Counted from the stretch's first letter, positions 1-8,187 are shown. The stretch is DNA of 64,000 bases from Brevibacillus sp042683565 (GCF_042683565.1 NZ_JBHUJW010000012.1:1-64000), one strand, 5' to 3'. Notes: generated from the letters alone by a model not told the origin. Program-made: numbers and translations.

Positions 1-456
1 TTCTCCGCCGGTGTCGGATAAACGAAGGAGGCATTACTGTACGGAAAAGACATGACAAGCAGTTTATATGTGAGTAATCGATGATCTTGGCATACCTCAA
101 TGGTGGTAAAGTCTACCTGCGCCTCACCCGGTGGATGTTCTAGCCGTTCGTACGTTTTGGCACGATCCAGTTCCATTTCATTCTTTCGTCGCTGCACGTA
201 GGCCAATACTGTACGTTGTCCACCTGTAAATTGATGTTCGTCGCGCAAGCGTTGGAAAATGCGCACACCTGTGTGTCGCTGCTTACGGGGGACCAAANNN
301 NNNNNNNNNNNNNNNNNNNNNNNNNNNNNNNNNNNNNNNNNNNNNNNNNNNNNNNNNNNNNNNNNNNNNNNNNNNNNNNNNNNNNNNNNNNNNNNNNNNN
401 NNNNNNNNNNNNNNNNGTAAAAACCTGATATAGTGTTGTTGAGGCATTTTCAGCAT
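1..456 (-). CDS. istA: IS21 family transposase IstA, partial, interrupted by an assembly gap
   Basis: This is the N-terminal part of an IS21 transposase. The start reads MLKMPQQHYIRFL, typical of the helix-turn-helix N-terminus. After the gap a second frame reads LVPRKQRHTGVRIFQRLRDE, then GEAQVDF and YKLLVMSFPYSNASFVYP, which matches the start of the IstA catalytic core. The ATG at 456 is chosen because GAAGGAG lies 10 bases upstream; an ATG at 465 is too close to it. The frames on the two sides of the 119-base N run do not line up, so the run is probably an estimated gap size. The gene runs off the left edge. Confidence 0.8.
298..416. other. assembly gap (119 N)
   Basis: Unresolved bases inside the transposase gene. 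Repeated IS copies are a common cause of such gaps. The coding frames either side differ by one base relative to this gap length, so the true length probably differs from 119. Confidence 0.95.
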
Positions 457-565
457 CCTTTCCATTCTCCTTCGCTAAGTTGTCGCAAACCTAACGGTAG
501 GAGGAAATATGGGTGCTGACAAGTGCCTTTTTTGTATTTGCCTTGAGCATTTTTACGCTGCAATA

Positions 566-1381
566 TTAGGCATTTCTATTGTGCAATAAACAACACCCAT
601 TCATTAGCATCCTGTGAGCAAATGTATGACGAAATGTATGGGCTGATAAACGTACATCAGGAAAATTCATGATTTCTTTCAACCGTTTAAAAACACATTT
701 AACCGCATTATCAGTTAGTTTTTTTCCCTCAACATCTGTAAACACATATTGCGGAACTTCACCAAATGTCTGCTCACAATAAACTCTGTACTCACACAGT
801 TCTTTGATTAATTTTTCAGTGATCGGGATAGAACTTTGTTGTCGTTTCTTTCCAAAGACAATGATAGTACCATTTTTCAAATCGACTTCATTCCATGACA
901 GATTAACCATTTCACCTAACCGAACACCTGTACCAAGCAGGAACACAATCATTGTATAGTCCCTATAAGCAAAGAATGATTTTTCACGCTGCTTCAATCG
1001 TCTGTAATAACCAAGCATTTGTTGAATATGCCGATCCTGAAATACTTCAATCTTAATGTCCTCTTTACCGTATCCAATTTTCTTTGATGGATTTTGTTTC
1101 TGAGTAATTACTTCGATTTCTTCAAGATAGTTAAAGAATATCTTGAGGACATGCAACTTACTGTTTCTGGTTGTGATATTGTTGTTTCGTTCCTTTTGGC
1201 AATACATAAGGTAATTCTTAACTGTGTTCGGAGTTACATCACTTACATCCACAATTTCCTGTTTGCCACAATAATCCTGAAACTCATTTAGGGTTGACAT
1301 GTACGATTCAATGGTCTTCGGTGATAAGTTTTTAAATTCACGATCTTCACGGAAGTCCTTGATGGAAAACTTTAATAACAT
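566..1381 (-). pseudogene. tyrosine recombinase (integrase), 3' end cut off by an IS
   Basis: Phage-integrase/XerD-type site-specific recombinase. The N-terminal SAM-like core-binding domain spans roughly residues 5-90 and the catalytic domain follows. The first catalytic Arg is visible in GTGVRLGE, the beta-hairpin Lys region in FGKKRQQ and the box II HxxR in SAHTFRHTFAHRM. The family continues for about 45 residues to a second His and the nucleophilic Tyr, but here the protein turns after RMLMNG into a short unrelated tail and stops, exactly where the IS21 tip begins. Without the Tyr it cannot be active. The ATG at 1381 is preferred over 1393, which lies inside the upstream terminator. It sits just downstream of the tRNA-Val gene, a classic place for an integrative element. 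Confidence 0.85.
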
Positions 1382-1383
1382 GC

Positions 1384-1434
1384 AAAAAAGCACACCCCTT
1401 TCAGTTTTTTGAATACTGAAAGAAAGTGTGCTTT
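1384..1434 (-). terminator. rho-independent terminator after the tRNA genes
   Basis: Long interrupted hairpin: AAAGCACAC and CTTTCAGT pair with ACTGAAAG and GTGTGCTTT. On the minus strand it is followed by CTTTTTT. It lies downstream of tRNA-Val and ends the tRNA transcript just before the integrase start. Confidence 0.8.
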
Positions 1435-1514
1435 CTTATAGAAAACGTGTTTGAGTGCGACCACTTATTTTTCAAAGTGTTTAAATCACTCTCAAACCCT
1501 TGATATATCATGTA

Positions 1515-1590
1515 TGGTGATCCGGACTGGGTTCGAACCAGCGACCCCCACCCTGTCAAGATGGTGCTCTCCCAACTGAGCTACCGGATC
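1515..1590 (-). tRNA. tRNA-Val (GAC)
   Basis: A 76-base cloverleaf on the minus strand. The acceptor stem GATCCGG pairs with CCGGATC, the D arm begins GCTCAGTTGG, the anticodon loop is TTGACAG with anticodon GAC, and the T arm carries GGTTCGAACC. The 3' CCA is encoded. It is the second gene of a two-tRNA unit. Confidence 0.93.
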
Positions 1591-1633
1591 ATGGGATATG
1601 TATGTGATCGTAACCTGTTATGTACTCGCTTAA

Positions 1634-1710
1634 TGGTGGGCCCTGTAGGACTCGAACCTACGACCAATCGGTTATGAGCCGACCGCTCTGACCAACTGAG
1701 CTAAGGGCCC
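1634..1710 (-). tRNA. tRNA with CAT anticodon (Ile2 or Met)
   Basis: A 77-base cloverleaf on the minus strand. Acceptor stem GGGCCCT pairs with AGGGCCC, the anticodon loop is CTCATAA, the T arm contains GGTTCGAGTCC, and the 3' CCA is encoded. The anticodon CAT alone does not separate elongator Met from Ile2 (lysidine-modified by TilS). The CTCATAA loop and overall sequence resemble the B. subtilis Ile2 type, which I favour. Confidence 0.9.
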
Positions 1711-1740
1711 GAATCGCACCGGACGTCGATCACATTTATT

Positions 1741-1769
1741 ACTATACAGCATGCCTTTATGAATTGCAA
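1741..1769 (-). promoter_or_regulatory. sigma-A promoter of the tRNA unit
   Basis: On the minus strand a -35 TTGCAA (1769-1764) and a -10 TATAGT (1746-1741) are separated by 17 bases. The first tRNA begins about 30 bases downstream. Confidence 0.75.
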
Positions 1770-2016
1770 GAGAAAAAACATAATTTCTTGTAATTTTTTT
1801 CACTCCCAGCAGAAGGTCAACAAAAAGTGTGGATGTTCAGGTTTTCTTTACCTTTCCCATCCGCGCATCTCACGAAGACAAACAAAAGCCATCCCCCGCT
1901 CCTGTCAGCATAACCGGGACAAGACGTTGCTTAGGTCAGTATTTCTGCCGCGCAACCCTTTTATCCGCTGCTGTTGATGCCCAGAGCAGGGAATGGCTCC
2001 TTTTCTCCTTCACAAT

Positions 2017-2064
2017 GGGAACAAGTCACGTTTACGGGAACAAGTCACATTTACGGAAACAAGC
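2017..2064. repeat. two-and-a-half copy tandem repeat, 19-bp unit
   Basis: GGGAACAAGTCACGTTTAC at 2017-2035 is followed directly by a copy with one base changed (2036-2054) and a partial third copy. It sits in the gap of about 370 bases between the tRNA promoter and the pgpA-like gene, where I see no convincing gene. Confidence 0.7.
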
Positions 2065-2136
2065 TGCTTGCAAACGTGATCGCAACTTCACATGGACCAC
2101 AAGTGGCGGCGGCATCCATCCGCTTAATCCCTTGCC

Positions 2137-2724
2137 TTAACCTGCCTGCTCTGTCCCTTCTCCACCCTCGTTCTCTACCTTCAGCTTGACAGACAGGGCT
2201 TCCAGGCGGGCTGCCTCTGCCTCCTGCTCATCGCGCATCCGGTGAGCCATACGGCTGGAAGCGTTGGCGGCCACGCTTGCTACCAGGTCGTCCAGGAATG
2301 TGTGCACGCGGCCTTCCGCGGATTTGGTGTCGAGGCGCTTGATGACGCCTACCTTGTGTTTGTCCAAATGCCCAAAGGTTGTCACTGCGATGCTGCCGTA
2401 TCCGAAGACGGAGCCAAGGGCGAGTGTCTCGTCGCATCCGAACAGGCCTTCGTCTGAAGCGATGATCGATTGGAGGGGTTCGGACAGCAAGCCCTTTTCT
2501 GCGAGCGTATCCAACTCCACGCCAACCAGAATGGCGTGTTGCATTTCCCTTTTTTCCAGTACCGCTTTCACACTCTCGATGCATGCATCCATTCTCAGGT
2601 CAGGGTGGTACGGCGACTGCATGAGATAGACGATCTCCGCAATGTCCTCCACAGTGACTCCTCGCTCTTCCAGACGTGTGAGGGCGGCGTTTCTGACTTC
2701 GAGGCTGTGTACTTGCTTCTTCAT
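2137..2724 (-). CDS. phosphatidylglycerophosphatase A family protein (YutG-like)
   Basis: A 195-residue protein of the PgpA family, closest in style to B. subtilis YutG. Family members dephosphorylate phosphatidylglycerophosphate or related lipid phosphates at the membrane. Visible family features are the central VGVELDTLAEKG stretch, ASDEGLFGCDETLALGS and the GSIAVTTFGHLDK block. The ATG at 2724 is chosen because AAGGGG lies nine bases upstream; the ATG at 2745 would place this site inside the gene. It has no operon partner in the window. The C-terminal 30 residues are Glu-rich and probably not conserved. The family is clear; the substrate is inferred. Confidence 0.8.
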   Translation of the reverse strand: MKKQVHSLEVRNAALTRLEERGVTVEDIAEIVYLMQSPYHPDLRMDACIESVKAVLEKREMQHAILVGVELDTLAEKGLLSEPLQSIIASDEGLFGCDETLALGSVFGYGSIAVTTFGHLDKHKVGVIKRLDTKSAEGRVHTFLDDLVASVAANASSRMAHRMRDEQEAEAARLEALSVKLKVENEGGEGTEQAG

Positions 2725-2934
2725 ATGAGAAAACCCCTTCCGCAAATCGAGTGAAGTCGTTTGTTACCATAGTATCATATGGTGACAAAATTGCGAATGT
2801 TTCAGTTGAAGCGTTTTGACCCCGAAATCCTCCCTGCCCGCCCCGCACATGACCTGCAGCGCATTCTCCCCTCGTGCGTGTCTGTGTGCTCCTGTATAAT
2901 AGTCACCAGAACATCCTGTGAGGAGGACAAGCTT

Positions 2935-3639
2935 GTGACTCTTGAGGAAATCGTCTTGGACAGCCGGCATCTGGGGACGCCGGAAAAGCTGATCGTCTAC
3001 ACGCCGGAGCGCTACTCTCCGCTTTATTCCTATCCCGTTCTGTACGTGCAGGACGGTGAAGACTACCTGGCGATGGGCCGGATGGCATCGCTGCTGGACC
3101 GGATGATCCGGGAAAAGGATCTGCCGGACCTTTTGGCAGTCTTTCTTCCCGTTGACAAGCAAAAACGCCAGGCCCGCTACCATCCGGACGGCAGCGAGCA
3201 TCTGGCGTACCGACGTTTTTTGGCCGAGGAAGTCGTCAGCTACATGGACACTCATTACTCGACGGAGACGCTGGGCAATGCACGAACGCTCGTCGGGGAA
3301 TCGCTCGGGGGAGTCGTTTCGCTGTTTACGGCCTTGGCGTATCCGCATACGTTCGGGCAGATCGCGTGTCAGTCCATTGCCATGGACAGCGAGCTAAACC
3401 GCCGGGTTGCAGAGACCGTGTTTGCTGTGCCGCTGACGCTCTACCTGGAAATTGGCACAAAGGAGACGAATGTGGCCTCTGCACGCGGGCCGCTTGATCT
3501 CGTCCGGGCCAACGAAGAGCTGCGCGGCATCCTGCAGACGAAAATGGCCACCCTCGTCTATGAGACCTTCGAGGGTGACCATACGTGGGGCCACTGGCAG
3601 GCGAATTTGCCGCGTATGCTGCGTACGCTGTTTGGGTAA
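2935..3639 (+). CDS. alpha/beta-hydrolase esterase (enterochelin esterase/esterase D-like)
   Basis: A 234-residue putative esterase. The nucleophile elbow is GESLGG near residue 122, preceded by the PVLYVQDGEDYL oxyanion-loop region and followed by a C-terminal DHTWGHW that supplies the catalytic His. No signal peptide is visible, so it is probably cytoplasmic. The GTG at 2935 is chosen for its GAGGAGG site seven bases upstream; the open frame extends further 5' only through non-coding sequence. A TATAAT at 2895-2900 is a possible -10. Substrate is unknown: the fold is shared by siderophore esterases, S-formylglutathione hydrolases and other esterases. Confidence 0.75.
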   Translation: MTLEEIVLDSRHLGTPEKLIVYTPERYSPLYSYPVLYVQDGEDYLAMGRMASLLDRMIREKDLPDLLAVFLPVDKQKRQARYHPDGSEHLAYRRFLAEEVVSYMDTHYSTETLGNARTLVGESLGGVVSLFTALAYPHTFGQIACQSIAMDSELNRRVAETVFAVPLTLYLEIGTKETNVASARGPLDLVRANEELRGILQTKMATLVYETFEGDHTWGHWQANLPRMLRTLFG

Positions 3640-3641
3640 AC

Positions 3642-3800
3642 TTACCGTGGCTGTTCTTCGTGTGGACCTTCGTCCTTCACTGGCGTGGCCAGCGCTTCCT
3701 CAAACTCCACTTTGCGGATCGCGGTGAGGATGGTGAAGGTCAGCACAGACAGCAAGAGAAGGACAAGAAAAATGAAAGTGATCATCATGGCCGTGTGCAT
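3642..3800 (-). CDS. small single-pass membrane protein, 52 aa
   Basis: A short frame starting MHTAMMITFIFLVLLLLSVL and ending PHEEQPR. An N-terminal hydrophobic stretch of about 22 residues is followed by Lys/Glu-rich cytoplasmic-type sequence. GGGAGGTG nine bases upstream of the ATG is a strong ribosome binding site. Its stop lies three bases from the stop of the convergent esterase gene. I recognise no family. The strong site, clean transmembrane segment and tight packing argue that it is real. Confidence 0.6.
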   Translation of the reverse strand: MHTAMMITFIFLVLLLLSVLTFTILTAIRKVEFEEALATPVKDEGPHEEQPR

Positions 3801-3960
3801 GCTGTGCGGCACCTCCCTGCATTACACAGTGTTTCCTGCTTCGGAAGGAATATACGGACCCACGCATAACATTACACAAATGAAGAATTTTCTGTTAAAA
3901 TAACACAGTAACACAAAGAGAAATAGATGCTTGCTAGATAGTGAAGGAGGAGTGGTTCTC

Positions 3961-4470
3961 ATGATGTACAGTATCGTAGTATTCCCATCCAGCAAGGTGC
4001 AAGAGGTCGCCAACTCTTACCGGAAGCGTTACGACTCGGCTTATGCCCTGATCCCTCCGTACATCCGGTTGAAGGAAGGCTTTGAGCTGGATGAAGCCAA
4101 ACTGCCGCAGCTCGTCAGTCACCTGGAGCAAGTCGCCTCCTCTACCGACAGCTTTACGGCTCACTTTCATCGGGTATCGACTTTCCATCCAACTACCAAT
4201 GTCATCTACCTGGCAGTGCAAAATAAAGAACCGTTTGTCCAGCTGCATCAAAAAATCGCAGCCGAATGTGTCACTGAGAAAGAGACGTATGCGTATGTGC
4301 CTCACCTGACCATCGGCCGCGATTTGTCCGACGACGAGCTTCGCGACGTCACCGGCCAGCTGAGCATGGCAAAAATCGACCTGACGAGTGAAGTCGACCG
4401 CTTCCATCTGATTTACCAGCTGGAGGACGGCATCTGGAGCGTCTACCAGACATTCCTCTTGAAAAAATAA
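3961..4470 (+). CDS. yjcG: YjcG family 2H phosphoesterase/2'-5' RNA ligase-like protein
   Basis: A 169-residue protein matching B. subtilis YjcG along its length: IVVFPSSKVQEVANSYRKRYD at the start, and the second 2H motif in PHLTIGRDLSDDE. The first motif is HRVST, so both His-x-Thr/Ser signatures of the 2H superfamily are present. Family members act on cyclic phosphate or 2'-5' linkages, but the substrate of YjcG is not established to my knowledge. The ATG at 3961 has GGAGGAG eight bases upstream. A terminator follows, so it is transcribed alone or with a weakly linked acetyltransferase. Confidence 0.88.
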   Translation: MMYSIVVFPSSKVQEVANSYRKRYDSAYALIPPYIRLKEGFELDEAKLPQLVSHLEQVASSTDSFTAHFHRVSTFHPTTNVIYLAVQNKEPFVQLHQKIAAECVTEKETYAYVPHLTIGRDLSDDELRDVTGQLSMAKIDLTSEVDRFHLIYQLEDGIWSVYQTFLLKK

Positions 4471-4494
4471 GTTTACCCACCGCAACGTTTTCGA

Positions 4495-4530
4495 CCCTCC
4501 CTGTCGCCCATCGGCAGGGAGGGATCTTTT
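4495..4530 (+). terminator. terminator after yjcG
   Basis: CCCTCCCTG (4495-4503) pairs with CAGGGAGGG (4515-4523), followed by ATCTTTT. Confidence 0.8.
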
Positions 4531-4555
4531 GCCCGAAAAAAGGACGTGCCATCTC

Positions 4556-5005
4556 ATGAACAAAACGTATCAGATCCAGACCGTCCGCACGGAGAAAGAA
4601 ATGGCAGATGCCCTCTCCGTGCGCAGAGCAGTCTTTATCGAGGAACAGCAAGTGCCGGAGGAGCTGGAGATCGACGAGCACGATGCAGCAAGCAGCGGGA
4701 CCATTCACTTCGTCGCTTACGACGGCCAAACGCCGGTCGGGGCGAGCCGCCTGCGTCCGTACGCGCCTGGCGTGGGAAAAATCGAGCGGGTTGCCGTCCA
4801 GAAAACCGAGCGCGGCACCGGCCTCGGCCGGCTCATCATGCAAGCGATGGAAGAGGTGGCCCGTGAGCAAAACTACGAGACGCTGAAGCTGAACGCTCAG
4901 ACGCACGCGCAGCGTTTTTACGAAAAGCTCGGCTATGAGCCGCACGGCGATGTCTTCGACGAAGCCGGAATCGAGCATATTGCCATGGTGAAAAAGCTGA
5001 AATGA
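4556..5005 (+). CDS. GNAT family N-acetyltransferase (YjcF/ElaA type)
   Basis: A 149-residue acetyltransferase. The N-terminal VRTEKEMADALSVRRAVFIEEQQVP block is typical of YjcF-like proteins. The acetyl-CoA site is in VAVQKTERGTGLGRLIM (an R-x-x-G-x-G-R/L variant near residue 85), and the C-terminal FYEKLGYEPHGDVFDEAGIEH is conserved in this subgroup. The ATG at 4556 has AAAGGA about 11 bases upstream. It lies directly after yjcG, a neighbourhood also seen for yjcF/yjcG in B. subtilis. Substrate unknown. Confidence 0.85.
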   Translation: MNKTYQIQTVRTEKEMADALSVRRAVFIEEQQVPEELEIDEHDAASSGTIHFVAYDGQTPVGASRLRPYAPGVGKIERVAVQKTERGTGLGRLIMQAMEEVAREQNYETLKLNAQTHAQRFYEKLGYEPHGDVFDEAGIEHIAMVKKLK

Positions 5006-5037
5006 TCGGGCCTGTGCTTTCACAAGTGACATGACAA

Positions 5038-5072
5038 AGGGGCTGCCGTCTACAGGGACGGCAGCCTTTCCT
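5038..5072. terminator. bidirectional terminator between GNAT and PHP genes
   Basis: GGCTGCCGTC and GACGGCAGCC pair around a six-base loop, flanked by AAAGG and CCTTTCC. It can serve both converging genes. Confidence 0.8.
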
Positions 5073-5090
5073 TTGGGTATGTGGCTTTCC

Positions 5091-5939
5091 TTATTTCGCT
5101 TTCCTGTCCGCCGCAATCGCCCGCAGCCGCTCCACTGCCTCCAGCGAGGCGGTGTGAGACCCGAGCATGGCGTGAAAAGGCTCTTCACCGCGCCAGCCGT
5201 GGAAGTCGGAGCCGCCTGTCATGACAAGGCCGTGCTCGTTTGCCCAAGCGGTATAGCGCGCGCGCTGCTCGGCATCGTTGTCCGGATGGTTCACCTCAAT
5301 CCCGTCCAGGCCAAAGGCGATCAGCTCCTGCACCAGGTCGTCGGCGTCGTACAGGCCCGGATGCGCCAGCACCGCAGCGCCTCCCGCTTCCTTGATCAAC
5401 GTGATCGCTTCCTGCGGGGTGATCCGCGGCGGGTTGACGTATGCCGCGCCTTCCTTGCCCAAGTATTTGGCAAACGCCTCGTCAATAGAGGATACGACGC
5501 CCAGCTCGACCAGTTCTTCGGCGATGTGAGGACGGCCGATGTTTTTGTCCGTGCCTTGCTTACGGCGGTATACATTTTCCAGGGTGATCGGGATGCCCAG
5601 CTCCTGAAGGCGTGCGATCAGCAGCTTGTTGCGCTCCTGCCTCGTCTCCCGCAGGCTGACCAACCGCTCCTGGAAGGCTGCGTCATCATACGGGACAAAA
5701 AAGCCAAGGACGTGAATATCCTGGCCTCTGCCCACCGAGCTGACTTCTACCCCCGGGATGACTTCGATCTCCAGTTCGGCTGCGGCCTGCATGGCTGCGG
5801 GAACGCCGGCTACCGTATCATGGTCTGTGATGGCGACAGCCGCAAGCCCCGCTTCTTTGGCGAGACGCACGTTTTCCGCCGGGTCGCAGGTCCCGTCAGA
5901 GGCTTTAGTATGTGTGTGCAAATCGGCAATTTGATTCAT
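5091..5939 (-). CDS. PHP domain phosphoesterase (RNase AM/YciV-like)
   Basis: A 282-residue PHP-fold metal phosphoesterase. Metal-binding motifs are DLHTHTKASDG at residues 5-15, ITDHDT, the Glu in VIPGVEVS, AVLAHPG and GSDFHG near the C-terminus. This set matches the YciV/RNase AM group, which hydrolyses 3',5'-bisphosphonucleotides and trims RNA 5' ends. The ATG at 5939 has AAGGAG ten bases upstream; the longer frame to 5996 lacks a site. It converges on the acetyltransferase gene. Exact substrate is inferred from family. Confidence 0.85.
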   Translation of the reverse strand: MNQIADLHTHTKASDGTCDPAENVRLAKEAGLAAVAITDHDTVAGVPAAMQAAAELEIEVIPGVEVSSVGRGQDIHVLGFFVPYDDAAFQERLVSLRETRQERNKLLIARLQELGIPITLENVYRRKQGTDKNIGRPHIAEELVELGVVSSIDEAFAKYLGKEGAAYVNPPRITPQEAITLIKEAGGAAVLAHPGLYDADDLVQELIAFGLDGIEVNHPDNDAEQRARYTAWANEHGLVMTGGSDFHGWRGEEPFHAMLGSHTASLEAVERLRAIAADRKAK

Positions 5940-6046
5940 GATGCTCCCACTCCTTCTTTTCTTTTTCTGCAAGTCTGAATTACGACCGACCAACATAGGA
6001 TGTTACCAAACCCGATTACTTACAGGTTGTATCGAGGAGGATGTCC

Positions 6047-6409
6047 ATGCGGTTAAAAAACAAAACCCTGACCGGTGTCGTGCAGCCGCTCTCCTATGTC
6101 GACAAGATGCTGAGACTGCAGGGCTTTCAACGATCAGGAGGGGACGCCACGCCCACATACGATGTCGTCATCTACGACTCCGCCAGCAGCAGCACGTATT
6201 TTTTGCGTATTCCCACGAACTTCGCGCACACGACGACAGGAAAAGGTGAGCTTACCGTCAAGCTGGGGCATCCCTATCTGGAAGCAAAATTTTATATGAA
6301 CAACGCTCCCGATGAAGTCTTTTTCATCCCGAAAGCCGTCCGCGAAGCTGCCGAGCACAAGCTGGCCGAAATCGCAGACTACCTCTCTTCACCTTCCGCT
6401 CCATCCTGA
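6047..6409 (+). CDS. YugN-like family protein
   Basis: A 120-residue protein resembling the YugN family: N-terminal helix (YVDKMLRLQGFQR), YDVVIYD, YFLRIPTNF, then LGHPYLEAKFYMNN and a C-terminal helix. Function of the family is unknown. The ATG at 6047 is chosen because GAGGAGG lies six bases before it; an ATG at 6041 directly abuts that site. Its last 31 bases overlap the end of the convergent MBL hydrolase gene. Confidence 0.65.
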   Translation: MRLKNKTLTGVVQPLSYVDKMLRLQGFQRSGGDATPTYDVVIYDSASSSTYFLRIPTNFAHTTTGKGELTVKLGHPYLEAKFYMNNAPDEVFFIPKAVREAAEHKLAEIADYLSSPSAPS

Positions 6410-7320
6410 ACCAGATTCTCGTTTTTTCTCCACAACCAGCGATTCTGGACAAACCGATAGACAACCCTCTCCTGCCTCAGCAGGCCGACGAGATAACCCA
6501 TGAACGCTGTCCGAAACAGGACAAAACTGGAGGCGTTCTCTATGGTAATGTGCAAACGCTCGCAAAGGCGGGCCAATGCTTCTTCCAGCGTGCTCTCTTC
6601 CCGCAGCAAGTCCTCGATCTCTCGATAGATTTTGCGATGCAGATCGATGTTCTTGGATACCGCTTCTTGAGAGGAGGTGGTAAACGGCCCGTGTCCGGGC
6701 ACGTATCCTTTGTACCTGGATGCCAGCAGTTTTTCCAGACTTGCGATGGTCTCATGTGCATCAACGAGGAACGGCAATTTGTGTTTTTCCAATATTTCTT
6801 CACCCAAATAGCTGTCGGCAGCGAAGCAGATGTCATCGCAGACGATGCCTGCCTGCTGCCAGCTGTGACCCGGCAGAGAAAGGATGGTAAACGGCACTCC
6901 GGCGATTTCGATATCACCCTCCGGCGGAAGGAGATGGTCCACCCGGGAAGATGGGGCCAGCAAAAACTTGTTTCGCAAATCGGCGGGCGGCTCCGCTCCC
7001 ATGTTCAGGTAGATCGGCTCGAGAATCGGATAGCGGATGATCGCTTCCTCCAACGGCGGCGCATACACCTGCGCTTCTGGCCAGCATCCGAGCAAGTAAG
7101 AATTGCCGCCGAAATGGTCGGCGTGAGCATGTGTTTGAATAATGGCGCACAAGGGCTGGGCAATCGCGTCCAGTCCTTTTTTCAGCTTCTTGGCGGTTTG
7201 CGTATCGAGGCCGGAGTCGATCAATATCGCCCCCTTCTCTCCGATCACCAGGCCCACATTCACGTGACCGGGAAAATAGCCGACTCGTTCATTGATCATC
7301 TGCGGCGTATAGGCTGACAA
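6379..7320 (-). CDS. MBL-fold metallo-hydrolase
   Basis: A 313-residue metallo-beta-lactamase-fold hydrolase. The zinc motif THAHADH is near residue 62, with a further His in LPGHSWQQAG (about 150), an Asp in FAADSY and a C-terminal His in VPGHGP. The C-terminal 90 residues form a helical extension common in MBL proteins of thioesterase type. The start is a TTG at 7320 with GAGGG seven bases upstream. It may be cotranscribed with the upstream YitT gene (30-base gap). Substrate unknown. Confidence 0.85.
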   Translation of the reverse strand: MSAYTPQMINERVGYFPGHVNVGLVIGEKGAILIDSGLDTQTAKKLKKGLDAIAQPLCAIIQTHAHADHFGGNSYLLGCWPEAQVYAPPLEEAIIRYPILEPIYLNMGAEPPADLRNKFLLAPSSRVDHLLPPEGDIEIAGVPFTILSLPGHSWQQAGIVCDDICFAADSYLGEEILEKHKLPFLVDAHETIASLEKLLASRYKGYVPGHGPFTTSSQEAVSKNIDLHRKIYREIEDLLREESTLEEALARLCERLHITIENASSFVLFRTAFMGYLVGLLRQERVVYRFVQNRWLWRKNENLVQDGAEGEER

Positions 7321-7350
7321 GGCAGGTCCCTCATTTCCTCTGTTTCCTAT

Positions 7351-8085
7351 TTATTTTCTCCACATTTTCCCGCATCCCTTCCCCTGCTCTCGATTGCGCG
7401 AAGTGATCGGCACAGCCGCTTGCCTTTTCGCGGTGCCGCCCTTACGAAACACGACGCGCCCGGCCTTGAGCGAGGAATTGCGCAGCGGTCCGACCACAGT
7501 ATACGGCGGCCCAGTCCGGCCAATCCCGCAAAGCAGATGAGTGGCAGCGGCCACCGCTGAAATCGTGAGAAAGGAAAAGAGCGTCCGCTCTGCGCCGATC
7601 GCCTGCAACGAGCTGACGACAATCAGTCCGTCGATGAAGAAAATGAGCAAAGCGACCGGGATGCGGGAGCGCCTGGCGAGAAATTGCGCGAGCAGGTCCG
7701 TCCCTCCCGTGTTCGTTTCGTAAGCGAGCATCAGTCCGATCCCTGTCCCGATCAGGACGCCGCCCGTGACAGCGGAAGTCGCAGTCGTCCAATGGTTCCA
7801 CTCGCGCATGACGGACAGGATGTCGATGAAAAAGGAGGAGATGAGCATGCCATGAAAGCTGTGGTAGAAAAGCCTGCGATCACGGAAAAACACCACGAGG
7901 TAGACAGGGATGCTGACGAGAATCATCACGAGACCGGCCGGGAGCTTCAAATAGTAGGTTGCGAGCAGCCCGATCCCGATCATTCCCCCGTCCATCAGCT
8001 GATGCGGCACCAGAAACAGATTTACGCCGACAGCCACCAACAGGCTGCCAGCCAGAATCGCAGCCGTTTTTGCCAACCAGTACAT
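7351..8085 (-). CDS. YitT family membrane protein
   Basis: A 244-residue integral membrane protein of the YitT/DUF161 family, with about five N-terminal transmembrane segments. The signature VPHQLMDGGMIGIG lies near residue 26 and NTGGTDLLAQFLARR near residue 125. B. subtilis YitT proteins usually continue with a soluble DUF2179 domain. Here the C-terminus is shorter and basic (GCGKMWRK), so the DUF2179 part is missing. The ATG at 8085 is preceded by GGGAGGGGAGG. Function is unknown. Confidence 0.85.
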   Translation of the reverse strand: MYWLAKTAAILAGSLLVAVGVNLFLVPHQLMDGGMIGIGLLATYYLKLPAGLVMILVSIPVYLVVFFRDRRLFYHSFHGMLISSFFIDILSVMREWNHWTTATSAVTGGVLIGTGIGLMLAYETNTGGTDLLAQFLARRSRIPVALLIFFIDGLIVVSSLQAIGAERTLFSFLTISAVAAATHLLCGIGRTGPPYTVVGPLRNSSLKAGRVVFRKGGTAKRQAAVPITSRNREQGKGCGKMWRK

Positions 8086-8187
8086 GCCCTCCCCTCCCTT
8101 CGGACAGTTGCTCGTTTATGTGTATGAACAAAATACTGCAGCTATGTCCAACGGCCTGGAGAGTGTGTATGAACAGGTCGGAACGTT

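Larger units (their letters stand above)
1..595 (-). mobile_element. IS21-family insertion sequence, partial
   Basis: The left end of the window is part of an IS21-family element. It holds the start of an IstA-type transposase on the minus strand and a terminal region of about 100 bases ahead of it. The tip appears to lie near 593-595, where the minus strand reads TGTTGTTTATTGCAC and the neighbouring integrase frame is abruptly lost. IS21 elements typically end in TG...CA and carry istA and istB; istB and the other end would lie left of the window. The exact tip and the target duplication cannot be set from this end alone. Confidence 0.75.

Noticed and set aside
566..1710. A prophage anchored at the tRNA genes
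   Set aside because: Only a broken integrase is present. Everything to the right is core genome, and no phage structural genes appear.
2017..2064. A second small CRISPR array
   Set aside because: The copies are directly adjacent with no spacers.
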